Counted from the first letter of the stretch, positions 43,248 through 52,692 are shown. The stretch is DNA of 64,000 nt from Propionimicrobium lymphophilum DSM 4903 (GCF_000423485.1 NZ_AUIB01000001.1:124001-188000); one strand, 5' to 3'. Notes: a model not told the origin generated them from the sequence alone. Translations and numbers: made by a program.

Positions 43248-45095
43248 CTAGCTACCCATACCCGAGGACAGGTCGGCCTTGAACAGCTTGCGGGCAGCCC
43301 AGGTGCCAACCAGGGCCAGGGCGCAGATGACTACTGTTACCGCGTTTGCCGCCTGGTCGTAACCGGAGTCGATCAGGTTCATCGACATGGTGGTCATCAG
43401 CTGGGTGCCTGGCGTCGCCAAGACCATCACGAGCGACAGGCCCTGCACGCCGGAGATGAAGGGCAGCAGGATCGCCGAGGCCAACGCGCTGCGCTGGATA
43501 GGCAGGACGATCGTGGCCATTCGCTTCCACCAGCTTGCGCCGAGAACCTGGCCGGCCTCTTCCGGGTCCTTGCCGAGCTGCATCATGGCGGAAACGCCCG
43601 AACGCGACGCGAACGGCATCTCGTCCATCATCATGGCGAAGATCAAGATCCAGGCTGTTCCGTAGAGCGCCGGCAGCGGTCCGCGCGGCACGGCGAACAT
43701 CGAAATATATGCCGACGCGAAGGCGATGCCCGGCACCAGATACGGCGTGAACGTGATGGTGCGCAGCGTAGTGCCTAGCCAGCGCCACGGCGAACGCACT
43801 GAGACGTAGCCGACCATCATGCCGAGCACGCCCGAGCCGATCGAGGCGGCGGCCACGAACAGCAGCGTGTTCTTCATCGCCTTCCAGGTGGCCGAGTTGA
43901 GCAGCACGCCGTCCTTGAAGTTGGCAAACGGCAGGTTGTGGCCGAGCCAGTACATCGCGGTCAGGTTGTCGAAGCTAAAGTCGCCGGGGGTGCGCATGAT
44001 CGTCGAAGAAACCAGCACGCCCAGCGGGATGGCCACTGAAACCAGGAACATCAGGCAGGCGAACGCAAACGCGAACGGCTTTAGTCTGCCCAGACGCTGC
44101 ATCTTCTTGGACATGCCTTTGCCCGAGACGGTAGTGAAGCGTTTCATGTTGCGGACGAACGCGAAGTCGATCCACAACGAGATCGCCCCGATAGTCACCA
44201 TGACTAGCGCGATCACAGCCGCAGGGCCGGACTGCTGCGTGTTCAGCGACTGGTAGAGGGTCGTGGAAAGCACGTTGAACTGCACCGGCGTGCCCAAAAC
44301 GTATGCCACACCGAATTCGCCGATTACCTTGGCGACGATCAGCGTCGCGGCCGAGATTGTCGAGGGCCGAAGCAGCGGCAGGTAGATCTTCAACGCCCGC
44401 AGGCGTGGCGTCGCACCGAAGATGCGCGCAGACTCGTCCAGGTTCTCGGGAATGTTGGCGATAGCGTTGGTGACCAGCAGAATGACGAACGGCACCAAGT
44501 GCAGGATAAAGATGATCGCGATCGGGACGGGGCCGTACGCCAGCCAGTCCGGCGGGGTGAAGCCTAGGCTCTCCAACCAGCCGACGGAGCCGGCGACCTT
44601 GCGGTTCTTGAAGATCGTCCGCCAGGCCAGCGCGAACGTCCACGCAGGAATCATGTAGGGGACGATTAGCGCCGTCGAGAACCATTTGCGCCCCGGCAGG
44701 TCGCTGCGGGCCAGCAGGAAGGCCACCGGCACACCGATCAGCAGGGCGCCGATGATCGTCACCACGCCGAGGCCGAGCGTGTTGACGAGCGGATGCCAGA
44801 ACATGATCGGCGAAATGGCAGATCCGAAAACCCGCTCTAGGTAGTAGGTGGTGAAAGAACCGCCCGCGCCGCCGGTGCGGAACTCGTCGCCGTAGCTGGT
44901 CTGGACGGACGACAGCAACAGCGAAACCACGGGCGCCAGGATCATCAATGCGAAGAAAGCGAGCAGCACTATCCCCATGATCGTGGCGGGGTGTCGCAGA
45001 GCCAGCTTGGTGTGGTAGAGCGTCACGCGATTGCGTTTCAGCGCGGGCATATCAGAAGAACTAGATTTCTTCGGATCCTTTTCCGTAGAACCCAA
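43248..45095 (-). CDS. Two-domain ABC importer permease (FbpB/AfuB/PhnU-V-like)
   Basis: About 615 residues with roughly 12 helices arranged as two repeated permease halves. Both EAA-like loops are visible: NLDESARIFGATPRLRALKIYLPLLRPS in the first half and EAGQVLGASWWKRMATIVLPIQRS in the second. Fusion of both permease halves is typical of the ferric-iron and phosphonate-type importers. The TTG at 45095 is preceded by AAGGAGAG at a good distance, so the upstream TTG at 45119 is rejected. First gene of the operon; a palindrome lies 36-50 nt upstream (45132-45145). Substrate uncertain. Confidence 0.87.
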   Translation of the reverse strand: MGSTEKDPKKSSSSDMPALKRNRVTLYHTKLALRHPATIMGIVLLAFFALMILAPVVSLLLSSVQTSYGDEFRTGGAGGSFTTYYLERVFGSAISPIMFWHPLVNTLGLGVVTIIGALLIGVPVAFLLARSDLPGRKWFSTALIVPYMIPAWTFALAWRTIFKNRKVAGSVGWLESLGFTPPDWLAYGPVPIAIIFILHLVPFVILLVTNAIANIPENLDESARIFGATPRLRALKIYLPLLRPSTISAATLIVAKVIGEFGVAYVLGTPVQFNVLSTTLYQSLNTQQSGPAAVIALVMVTIGAISLWIDFAFVRNMKRFTTVSGKGMSKKMQRLGRLKPFAFAFACLMFLVSVAIPLGVLVSSTIMRTPGDFSFDNLTAMYWLGHNLPFANFKDGVLLNSATWKAMKNTLLFVAAASIGSGVLGMMVGYVSVRSPWRWLGTTLRTITFTPYLVPGIAFASAYISMFAVPRGPLPALYGTAWILIFAMMMDEMPFASRSGVSAMMQLGKDPEEAGQVLGASWWKRMATIVLPIQRSALASAILLPFISGVQGLSLVMVLATPGTQLMTTMSMNLIDSGYDQAANAVTVVICALALVGTWAARKLFKADLSSGMGS

Positions 45096-45131
45096 TTTGG
45101 CTCTCCTTCGTTTTAGCAAAATACTAAGAAC

Positions 45132-45145
45132 AACCTATCTAGGTT
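45132..45145. promoter_or_regulatory. Palindrome AACCTA-TC-TAGGTT upstream of the ABC importer
   Basis: A 6-2-6 perfect inverted repeat 37 nt upstream of the permease start, in an AT-rich promoter-like area. It fits an operator for a regulator of the importer. It does not match the DtxR/IdeR consensus well, so it does not prove iron control. The wider gap 45096-45354 also holds a hairpin GCGAAAAC/GTTTTCGC (45278-45299) and the pepO terminator; no gene is seen. Confidence 0.4.
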
Positions 45146-45309
45146 TTCTAACTAAAAGTTTCTTGATGGTTAACAACTCAAAAACTTGGCTTTTTGCAGG
45201 CGTGTTTTCGCTAGCAGACGGAGGGCTGCTTGCGGCACCCGCACTCTCGAAGGTATTACTTAACGGCACCTAAAGCTGCGAAAACCGCGTTGTTTTCGCC
45301 ATTTGATGC

Positions 45310-45350
45310 AAAAGTGCCCACTGTGCGACCGTAACACGCACAGCGGGCAC
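45310..45350 (-). terminator. Intrinsic terminator of the korA-korB-pepO unit
   Basis: On the minus strand GTGCCCGCTGTGCG and CGCACAGTGGGCAC pair (13 of 14 positions) around a 9-nt loop, followed directly by TTTT. It begins 5 nt after the peptidase stop. Confidence 0.88.
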
Positions 45351-45354
45351 CCAA

Positions 45355-47304
45355 TTACCAGATGCTGACGCGTTGTTGCGGAGCGAGCCACATCGGGTCA
45401 GACGGTTTGACGTTGAACGCTTCGTGGAACGCGTCCAGGTTGCGCACCACCTGGTTGCAGCGAATCTCGGCAGGCGAGTGCGGGTCGATAGCAATCAACT
45501 GACGTGCGTGCTCGGGACGCGACTTGCCACACCAAACCTGAGCCCAACTCATGAATAAACGCTGAGCACCTGTCAGCCCGTCGATCGGCTCCGGCTCGGT
45601 GCCGCCGCAGGCAATCTGCCACGCCTTGTACGCGATGGCCAGGCCGCCGAGGTCGCCAATGTTCTCCCCCAGTGTCAGCTCGCCGTTCACCTTAACCTCT
45701 GGCGCTGCGGCCGGCGACAGCTCGTTGTACTGGGCCACCAGCGACGCCGTGCGCTCTTCGAACGCCTTGCGGTCTTCGTCACTCCACCAATTGCGCAAAC
45801 GGCCATCGCCGTCGCAGGTGGAACCTTCGTCGTCGAATCCATGGCCGATTTCGTGACCAATCACGGCTCCGATACCGCCATAGTTGACGGCGTCATCAGC
45901 CTCCGCATTAAAGAACGGTGGCTGCAAAATGGCCGCCGGGAACACGATCTCGTTGCGCAGAGGATGGTAGTAGGCGTTAACCGTCTGCGGATACATCATC
46001 CACTCGTCGGGGTCTACGGGCTTGGACAGCTGCTCGATCATGTAATCGAACTCGAAGCTGCTGGACGCCTGCACGTTCCCGATCAGATCGTCGGGTGAAA
46101 TCTGCAGCGCGGAGTAGTCGCGCCACTTGTCCGGGTAGCCGATTTTGGCGTGGAACTTGCTCAACTTATCGAGCGCCTCGGAGCGGGTGGCCTCGGTCAT
46201 CCAATCCAGTTTGCTGATGGAGGAGTGGTAAGCTCTGATCAGGTTATCGACGAGCTCCTGCGCGCGTGCCTTCGTGGCAGCGGGGAAGTGCTCGGCGACG
46301 TAAATCTTGCCGATGGCCTCTCCCAGCACGGATTCGACCAGCGAAATGCCGCGCTTCCAGCGCTCGCGCAGTTGCGGAATGCCCTGCAGCTGCTTGCTGT
46401 AAAACTCGAAGTTCTGCTCTACAAGATCCTGCGGGCCGACACCGGCCAGGGAATCGATTACACCCCAGCGCGCCCAGGCCCGCCAAGCAGGCAGGTAGAC
46501 GTCGGTGAGCAGCTCGGAGACATCCGGCAGGAACGTGCGCTGGCAGTTGACGACCTCCGCCACTGCCTCCTTCGGCAGCTCGGCCTCTTTGAGGAACGCG
46601 TCCCAATCGAACGCTGGACAGGTGGCGGTGAACTCGTCCCAGGTCTGCAGGTGATACATCTCCACCATGTCGCGGGTGCGCACCTTGTCCCAGTGGTGGG
46701 CGGCGATCCTCGTCTCAAGATCCACCACTAGGTCGGCCTGCTCGTCGGCGTCCTCGTAGCCGACCAGCTCGAACATGCGCTCGATGTGCCTACGGTAGTT
46801 CGCCACGGTGTCGCCGTGCTCGTCAAGGCGGTAGTACTCCTCGTCGGGCAGTCCAATTCCGCCCTGGCCGACGAAGATCAGGTAGCGGTTGGGGTTGCCG
46901 GGGTCGGAGTCGTTTCCTATGCCGAACAGCCCGCCCAGGTCGTAGCGCGCGGCATAACCCAGAAAGCCGGACAGCTTAGAGATAGATGTGATCTCGTCGG
47001 CCTTCTTCGCCAGCTCGACGATCGGTTTGACGCCGACGGCCTCGATGCGGTCGGTGTCCATGAACGACGCGTAAAGGTTCGCGATCTTGGAACGTTCGGT
47101 GGTCGGGTCGTCGTCCGGGGTGATGCCGGTGACGATCTCCTTCACCGCCTTTTCGGAATCCTCCGACAGTTTCTGGAAGGCTCCCCAGCCGCCCTTGTCC
47201 TCGGGGATCTCGGCGGAATCGAGCCACTTTCCGTTTGCGTGGCGAAACAGGTCCTGACTGGCTTTAACTTCGTTATCGATATGATCTAGCTGCAATGCAC
47301 TCAC
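45355..47304 (-). CDS. pepO: M13-family zinc metallopeptidase (PepO/neprilysin-like)
   Basis: An oligopeptide-degrading metalloenzyme of 649 residues, the normal family length. Zinc site: VIGHEIGHGFDDEGS (HExxH) and the third ligand in LGENIGDLGGLAIAYKAW (ExxxD). The C-terminal substrate-binding motif is NPxx-like: DAFHEAFNVKPSDPMW. N-terminus begins with DLFRHANGKWLDSAEIP, the family start, and has no signal peptide, so it is probably cytoplasmic. GTG start at 47304. The in-frame extension up to 47697 is antisense-like Arg-rich translation overlapping korB and is rejected. Separated from korB by 29 nt, so likely cotranscribed. Confidence 0.93.
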   Translation of the reverse strand: MSALQLDHIDNEVKASQDLFRHANGKWLDSAEIPEDKGGWGAFQKLSEDSEKAVKEIVTGITPDDDPTTERSKIANLYASFMDTDRIEAVGVKPIVELAKKADEITSISKLSGFLGYAARYDLGGLFGIGNDSDPGNPNRYLIFVGQGGIGLPDEEYYRLDEHGDTVANYRRHIERMFELVGYEDADEQADLVVDLETRIAAHHWDKVRTRDMVEMYHLQTWDEFTATCPAFDWDAFLKEAELPKEAVAEVVNCQRTFLPDVSELLTDVYLPAWRAWARWGVIDSLAGVGPQDLVEQNFEFYSKQLQGIPQLRERWKRGISLVESVLGEAIGKIYVAEHFPAATKARAQELVDNLIRAYHSSISKLDWMTEATRSEALDKLSKFHAKIGYPDKWRDYSALQISPDDLIGNVQASSSFEFDYMIEQLSKPVDPDEWMMYPQTVNAYYHPLRNEIVFPAAILQPPFFNAEADDAVNYGGIGAVIGHEIGHGFDDEGSTCDGDGRLRNWWSDEDRKAFEERTASLVAQYNELSPAAAPEVKVNGELTLGENIGDLGGLAIAYKAWQIACGGTEPEPIDGLTGAQRLFMSWAQVWCGKSRPEHARQLIAIDPHSPAEIRCNQVVRNLDAFHEAFNVKPSDPMWLAPQQRVSIW

Positions 47305-47333
47305 GCATCCAAGCCTAGCCAGTCCCCAAATTT

Positions 47334-48383
47334 CTAGTCGATCACCCAGGTGTCTGGGCCGGCAATCGCCTCCGCGAGTTGATCGTCGGTCAACGCAGGC
47401 GCCGGCTGCAGCGGGTTCTCGCCCCACGGCCTCGGGCAGCCGATATCCACTTGGGCGCGGCTCAGGTCGTCGAACGTCGGGGCCTCCACCTCGCGCAGGA
47501 TGCCGGCTACGGAAACGTCCGGACGTTCTGCACTGGACAGCTGACTGAGCTCGAACGCCCTGCTTGGGTTGGCGATGTGCGGATTGTGGCTGATGACGTC
47601 CGCGCCCGACGCGTCGGCCAGCCCAATGCCATCGGGTCCAGCGACAACTCCCAGCTTGCCATTGGCGGTGACGGCCGGTTGGCCGTCCTCGAGCCAAATC
47701 AGCCCATCGGAGTTGACGTCCTCGAACGCGCCATCGTTGAAGATCGGGCAGTTTTGGTACACCTCAACCAGGCTGGCACCTCGGTGCTTTGCGGCCTTTT
47801 CGAGCACCTGAGACATCCGCTTGCGGTCCGACGCCAACACCCTCGCGACGAAAGTCGCCCCGGCCCCAAGCGCTAGCGCAGACGCGTTAACCGGCGGCTC
47901 GACCGTGCCCATTGGCGACGTCTTGGTCACCTTCCCGAGCACGCTAGTGGGGGAGAACTGGCCCTTCGTCAGGCCGTAAATCTCGTTGTTGAAAAGCACC
48001 ACGGTCAGGTTGACGTTGCGCCGCAGCGCGTGAATCAGATGATTGCCGCCGATGGAAAGCGCGTCTCCGTCGCCGGTGATCACGAACACGGCCAGGTCGC
48101 TGCGGGTCATCGCCAGCCCGGTGGCTAGCGTCAGCGCGCGCCCATGAATGGTGTGCATGCCGAACGAATCGACGTAGTACGGGAACCTCGACGAGCAGCC
48201 GATGCCCGAGATGGTGACGGTGTTTTCCTTGCGTATGCCCAGGTTCGGCATCAACTGCTGGAAGGCGGAGAGGATCGCGTAATCGCCGCAGCCCGGGCAC
48301 CAGCGTACGTCCTGGTCGCTGACGAAATCTTTGCGGCTCAGTGGGTTGATGGCCAGCGGCACGCCGGTCAGGCCGTTACTCAT
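47334..48383 (-). CDS. korB: 2-Oxoacid:ferredoxin oxidoreductase subunit beta (KorB-type)
   Basis: TPP-binding subunit of 349 residues. RWCPGCGDYAILSAFQ carries the cluster/TPP-related cysteines, and GDGDALSIGGNHLIHALRRN the TPP-Mg site (GDG..N). With KorA it oxidises 2-oxoglutarate (or a related 2-oxoacid) with CoA and reduces ferredoxin, replacing the dehydrogenase complex in many anaerobic or microaerophilic actinobacteria. ATG start with GAGG upstream, overlapping korA by 8 nt. The third cysteine in TISGIGCSSRFPYY is present. Confidence 0.93.
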   Translation of the reverse strand: MSNGLTGVPLAINPLSRKDFVSDQDVRWCPGCGDYAILSAFQQLMPNLGIRKENTVTISGIGCSSRFPYYVDSFGMHTIHGRALTLATGLAMTRSDLAVFVITGDGDALSIGGNHLIHALRRNVNLTVVLFNNEIYGLTKGQFSPTSVLGKVTKTSPMGTVEPPVNASALALGAGATFVARVLASDRKRMSQVLEKAAKHRGASLVEVYQNCPIFNDGAFEDVNSDGLIWLEDGQPAVTANGKLGVVAGPDGIGLADASGADVISHNPHIANPSRAFELSQLSSAERPDVSVAGILREVEAPTFDDLSRAQVDIGCPRPWGENPLQPAPALTDDQLAEAIAGPDTWVID

Positions 48384-50238
48384 TGCTCGCCTCGCATTTT
48401 TCTAGCAGGAAGTCGGATAGCTCGCTGGCGGCCAGCGGCAGCCCGCGCACCCGGTTGTAGTTCTCGGCAGCAACCAGATATTTCGCGCGCAAGATCATGC
48501 AAAGCTGGCCCAGATTCACCTCGGCCACCACAACTTTCTTGTAGCTGTGTAGCACGTCGCCGAGGTTGGCCGGCAGCGGGTTCAGCGAATCCAGATGAAT
48601 GTGCGCGATCTTGCCGGCCCTAGCCCGCACGATCTCGACGGCCGTGGCTATCGCGCCCCACGTCGAACCCCAGCCGACCACTGCCACATCCGCGCCGTCC
48701 GGGTCGTCGACGTAGGCGTCCGGCACCTCGATGCGGGCTATCTTCTCCGCCCTGGTGCGCACCATCTCGTCGTGGTTGGCGGGGGCATAGGAAATGTCGC
48801 CGGTTTCGTGGTCCTTCTCGATGCCGCCGATTCGATGCTCCGTGCCGGCCACGCCGGGCAGGGCCCACGCGCGGGCCAGTTTTTCGTCGCGCAGATAGGG
48901 CAGGAATTTTTTGTCCTGGTTGTTGTTTTCCGTAGCAAAATTTGGCTCGATGCTGGGCAGATCAGCGGGGCTCGGATAGCGCCACGGCTGGGTGCCATTG
49001 GCGAGGTAGGCATCCACCAGCAGCACGACTGGCGTGCGCGCCTCGAGCGCCACCTTGCAGGCCTGGAAAGCAGCGCGGAAGCAGTCCGACGGGGTGCGCG
49101 CGGCGAAAACCGGCAACGGGGATTCGCCCGAGCGGCCCCACATCGCGTCCAACAGGTCGGACTGCTCGGTTTTGGTGGGCATGCCCGTCGATGGGCCCGC
49201 CCGCATGACGTCGACGATCACCAGCGGCAGCTCTGTCATGACGGCCAGATTCACGACCTCTTGTTTGAGCACGAACCCCGGCCCCGAAGTGGAGGTGACG
49301 CCCAGCGCGCCGCCGTAGCTTGCGCCCAGCGCAGCCCCCGCCGCGGCGATCTCGTCCTCGGCCTGGAACGTCATGACGCCCTGCGCTTTGCGCTTGGCCA
49401 TGTCCTGCAGCAGATCGGTGGCGGGAGTGATCGGGTAGGCGCTGAAGAACAGCTGGCGGCCAGACTTGTTCGCCGCTGCCAATAGACCAAGCGCCAGGGC
49501 CTGCGTGCCACTGACCTGTCGGTAGCGCCCGGGCGGCAGATTGGCCTGCTCGACGCGATAGCGAACCGCGAAAGCCTCTACGGTTTCGCCGTAGGCGTGG
49601 CCGGCTCTAAGCGCGGCAACGTTGGCGTCCCTAACCGCCGGATTCTTGGAAAATTTTTCCCCAAGCCATGCTTCCGTTGGCTTGTTTGGACGACTGTAGA
49701 GCCAGTTGACCAGGCCAAGCGCAAACATGTTCCTGCACCGGTCCGCGCCCTTGCGGCCCAGCTCGAACTGCTCGACAGCGCCCCTGGTCAGGGAAGTGAT
49801 GTCCACCTCAACCAGCTGGTAATTGGCCAACGATCCGTCGGTGCGCGGATCGGCGTTGTAACCCGCATTCTTGATGTTGCGTGCGGTGAACTCCGACTTG
49901 TCGACGATCACCAGCCCACCGCGCTTCACAAGGTCGAAGCTCTTCTTCAACGCCGCCGGGTTCATGGCAACCAGCGCGTCGGCGGTTTCACCAGGCGTCG
50001 AGATGTCGGTGCTGGCGAATTGAAGCTGGAAACTAGAGACCCCGCCGATCGTGCCGCGCGGGGCGCGGATCTCGGCCGGATAGTCGGGGAGCGTGACGAT
50101 GTCGTTACCCAGCCTCGCCGACTCGACACCGAAACGGTTGCCCGTCAACTGCATTCCGTCACCGGAATCGCCTGCGAACCTGATGACTACGCGTTCGAGC
50201 TCCTTGGTGGGCTGCGCATCTTGGTAAGTCAAAACCAC
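48376..50238 (-). CDS. korA: 2-Oxoacid:ferredoxin oxidoreductase subunit alpha (KorA-type)
   Basis: A fused gamma-alpha subunit of 620 residues. The N-terminal gamma-type domain has VIRFAGDSGDGMQLTGNRFG, and the alpha domain starts near residue 240 with AYPITPATDLLQDMAK. FQAEDEIAAAGAALGASYGG and TSTSGPGFVLKQE are characteristic. It partners with KorB. The GTG at 50238 lies next to AGGGAG, and a TTG at 50232 is better spaced, so the start may be 2 codons later. 41 nt downstream of the potassium channel gene. Confidence 0.92.
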   Translation of the reverse strand: MVLTYQDAQPTKELERVVIRFAGDSGDGMQLTGNRFGVESARLGNDIVTLPDYPAEIRAPRGTIGGVSSFQLQFASTDISTPGETADALVAMNPAALKKSFDLVKRGGLVIVDKSEFTARNIKNAGYNADPRTDGSLANYQLVEVDITSLTRGAVEQFELGRKGADRCRNMFALGLVNWLYSRPNKPTEAWLGEKFSKNPAVRDANVAALRAGHAYGETVEAFAVRYRVEQANLPPGRYRQVSGTQALALGLLAAANKSGRQLFFSAYPITPATDLLQDMAKRKAQGVMTFQAEDEIAAAGAALGASYGGALGVTSTSGPGFVLKQEVVNLAVMTELPLVIVDVMRAGPSTGMPTKTEQSDLLDAMWGRSGESPLPVFAARTPSDCFRAAFQACKVALEARTPVVLLVDAYLANGTQPWRYPSPADLPSIEPNFATENNNQDKKFLPYLRDEKLARAWALPGVAGTEHRIGGIEKDHETGDISYAPANHDEMVRTRAEKIARIEVPDAYVDDPDGADVAVVGWGSTWGAIATAVEIVRARAGKIAHIHLDSLNPLPANLGDVLHSYKKVVVAEVNLGQLCMILRAKYLVAAENYNRVRGLPLAASELSDFLLEKCEASNE

Positions 50239-50279
50239 TCCCTACGTCACGACTATCAAGGGTAGCCGGTTACTAAAAG

Positions 50280-52106
50280 CTATTCGTCGTCCCTGATTAC
50301 CCCGAGCTCCCCGGTGGTCAGATCTTCGTCGATGTCGATCTCGTCCTCGGTGTCCTTTTTGACCGTGTCGTTCTTTTTGGTGCGCAAGCCGGCGAGCTTG
50401 CCCCACAGCCAGCCGCCGGAGCGGTCGACGCCGGTTTGAATGTACGCAAGTTCCATCGGGTTAGTAAGACCAACTTCTGTGTCTATCTTCGCCCGCGAAG
50501 AGCCCGCCAGCAGAACGCGGTCGCCCGGTTGAAACTCGTAGTCGAATTCCGGAAGCACAATGTTCTGTGTGCCCCGGCGAACGAATAACACCATCGCATC
50601 GGAAAGTTCTTCTCGGTTGTGCGGGTCTGTGAGCAGGTGACGCACTGTGAACGGGCGGTCTTGTTGCATCGCCTCGAAGACAGCAGGGGTGCGACGGTTG
50701 GAGATGACAAGATCCCAGATTTCGGGGATCCTGCCGTGGTCGAGCAGAAGCAGCTTTTCCGTCAGCTTGTGACATTCGGCTTCGGAAAGCTGCGGGAAGA
50801 AACGCAGGAACCTGCTCAGCAGCGGGGTAGTGATTCTGGCCAGGAACTCTTGAGCGACGATACGGCTCGGCTCCATGACAACGTTCGTCGCGAACGCGTC
50901 GAAAAGCGGCTTGTTGGCCCGGAGATTCTGCCTGGTGACGATGAACAAGTCGTGTCGTAGCGCCCTGGCCGTCACACCGATCGCCAGGTTTCGGGTGTCC
51001 GAATCGCTACCGGCAACCAGACCGAGGGCGTGGTCAATACCTGCCTTCTTCAGGTCGTCGCTCTTGGTGCCGGTGCCGTTAACATCAACCCCGCCATCCT
51101 CGAAGTATTGGCTGTCGACGACGGTCACCGTCACACCAACCACGCGCAGGCTATCGGTCATCTCGCGGCCAAACCGTCCGTAGCTGCAGACGATCCAGTG
51201 GCCGGCGGGCGGGTAGTGGATCTGGCTGATCGGGTCGCCGGTTAGGCCTGTGAGTGTGGTGCGCAGGCGATAACGCTCGGGCGTCGTGATGGCGGACGCC
51301 AGATTGTCGCTGAAACGTTCGAACGGGTTGATGACCAGGTCGCCGCCGAACACACCCAAGTGCGTTTCGGTCTCGGCGTTGCGGATTCGAGCCAAGACGG
51401 CCACCTTCGGAGCCAAAAGGCGGACGGTGACGGCAATTGCCTGGTTAACCGAGTCGTCCTCCGCAAGCGCAACCACACCCTTGCAGTAGCGGCTCATCAG
51501 ACCTGCCGAAACAAGCGCATCCGGTTTGGAGGCGTCGCCGGTCAAAGCAGGAAAATCCACGGAGAAATCCTCCAGGCGCAGCCGGCTAATTTTCTCTTCC
51601 TGCTTATCAATGACGACGAAACGTAGGTTCAGGTGGTCGAGGCCGTGCATCACCAGGATGCCGGTCTCTCCAACACCACAAACGATATAAAACGGTTCCC
51701 TAATGGCCTTTACCCTGCGGCTGAAACGTGCAGCCCGTAGCGTCTCGCCAAACGCCTTATCCTGCAGCAGCCCGATGATCGCAAACAGCGAATACGTCCA
51801 ACAGCTAACAGTCAGCAACACCGTGAACAGCGTCCACATTCGCTGGGCCGCGTTGAACGGAATCGGGATTTCACCGAAGCCGATCGTGGTTGCCGTGTAA
51901 ACCACGACGTAGAAGGCCTCGAACGGGTTCAGCGGATCCACCAGGTTGCCAAGCTCATCCGTGCTCGGAATGATCGTGTAACCGGCAGTGGCTACAGCAA
52001 AAGCTGCGATCAGCAACAGGATGGGGAATCGCATCCTGCGCATGACGAGGTAGAAAACGTCAGATATGACGCCCTGCTTCCTCAAATCGCGATCGTGAGT
52101 CTGCAT
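50280..52106 (-). CDS. Potassium channel with tandem RCK (TrkA-N) domains
   Basis: A 608-residue membrane protein. Two hydrophobic helices flank a pore loop, with the selectivity filter read as TATTIGFGEIP (TIGFGE, a variant of TVGYGD). Two TrkA-N/RCK domains follow: the first with IVCGVGETGILVMHGL, the second with WIVCSYGRFGREMTDSLRV, each with GxGxxG-like glycine loops and a downstream acidic residue for nucleotide or ion binding. The C-terminal TrkA-C-like segment is FQPGDRVLLAGSS. A Lys/Asp-rich tail ends the protein. It follows a DUF6394-like membrane gene with an 11-nt gap and probably forms a unit with it. Confidence 0.85.
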   Translation of the reverse strand: MQTHDRDLRKQGVISDVFYLVMRRMRFPILLLIAAFAVATAGYTIIPSTDELGNLVDPLNPFEAFYVVVYTATTIGFGEIPIPFNAAQRMWTLFTVLLTVSCWTYSLFAIIGLLQDKAFGETLRAARFSRRVKAIREPFYIVCGVGETGILVMHGLDHLNLRFVVIDKQEEKISRLRLEDFSVDFPALTGDASKPDALVSAGLMSRYCKGVVALAEDDSVNQAIAVTVRLLAPKVAVLARIRNAETETHLGVFGGDLVINPFERFSDNLASAITTPERYRLRTTLTGLTGDPISQIHYPPAGHWIVCSYGRFGREMTDSLRVVGVTVTVVDSQYFEDGGVDVNGTGTKSDDLKKAGIDHALGLVAGSDSDTRNLAIGVTARALRHDLFIVTRQNLRANKPLFDAFATNVVMEPSRIVAQEFLARITTPLLSRFLRFFPQLSEAECHKLTEKLLLLDHGRIPEIWDLVISNRRTPAVFEAMQQDRPFTVRHLLTDPHNREELSDAMVLFVRRGTQNIVLPEFDYEFQPGDRVLLAGSSRAKIDTEVGLTNPMELAYIQTGVDRSGGWLWGKLAGLRTKKNDTVKKDTEDEIDIDEDLTTGELGVIRDDE

Positions 52107-52117
52107 ATCTTTGAGCG

Positions 52118-52501
52118 CTACCTGCGTGCTTGCAACAATTCGCCGACCATCAAAACTACTGAGACCGCGTTGGCCAGCATCGCGCCTGCAGACAGCGAAA
52201 CTACGACGGAGATGTGCGTTGACGTCAGACCGGTGGTGGTCATCTCAGAGCAGATCACCCAGACGATTACGCCAACAATTAGCTGCAGGTCGGCAACCAG
52301 GCTGGTTGACAGGTGCACCGCGCCGAGCTGGGTTCGATCGCCGAACTTGAGCACCGTGGCGATCAAGCTCGTCACCAAAGCGGCCATCAGCTCAGCGCCA
52401 TTGTGCATCGCCGGCTCGGAAATCGGCCCGTACCAGAATCCGAAGTTGAGGGCCGCAGCCATAGTGATGAAGAAACCAAACACCACTTTTTCGAGGTTCA
52501 T
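52118..52501 (-). CDS. Four-helix membrane protein, DUF6394-like
   Basis: A 127-residue protein with four hydrophobic helices. The sequence MNLEKVVFGFFITMAAALNF, then ALVTSLIATVLKFGDRTQLGAV and SLVADLQLIVGVIVWV, resembles DUF6394 proteins I recall from proteobacteria, where they also sit next to a potassium channel. Function is unknown. AAGGA upstream of the ATG. First gene of the minus-strand series with the channel and kor genes. The 191-nt region 52502-52692 between it and the divergent TIGR03085 gene should hold both promoters; no gene or strong motif is seen in it. Confidence 0.65.
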   Translation of the reverse strand: MNLEKVVFGFFITMAAALNFGFWYGPISEPAMHNGAELMAALVTSLIATVLKFGDRTQLGAVHLSTSLVADLQLIVGVIVWVICSEMTTTGLTSTHISVVVSLSAGAMLANAVSVVLMVGELLQARR

Positions 52502-52692
52502 CAGATTGTCCTTGCTAATCGAAACTTCTCTAGCCGCTGGCCTTTCGTCCAGTCGGAACTAAAAGGGACACTAACCCTACTCTGGAGTCCCTGACTATTT
52601 AACATAATCTAGCCCTCTGACAATTTTTATTTCTCTTTGGGCACCTTTTGTTTTTCTTACGCCTCAGTTGCCCGGCTGGATAGCGTGGAGAT

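Noticed and set aside
45132-45145. Iron (DtxR/IdeR) box before the ABC importer
   Set aside because: The palindrome is AACCTA-TC-TAGGTT, orientation and spacing differ from the consensus; kept only as a generic operator candidate.
47305-47697. In-frame N-terminal extension of the M13 peptidase
   Set aside because: Arg/Pro/Gly-rich sequence lying antisense to korB; family N-terminus starts at 47304.
50530-50560. CTCGTAGTCGAA sequence similar to the TAGT hairpin
   Set aside because: Falls inside the channel coding region without a long stem; the match is explained by codons.
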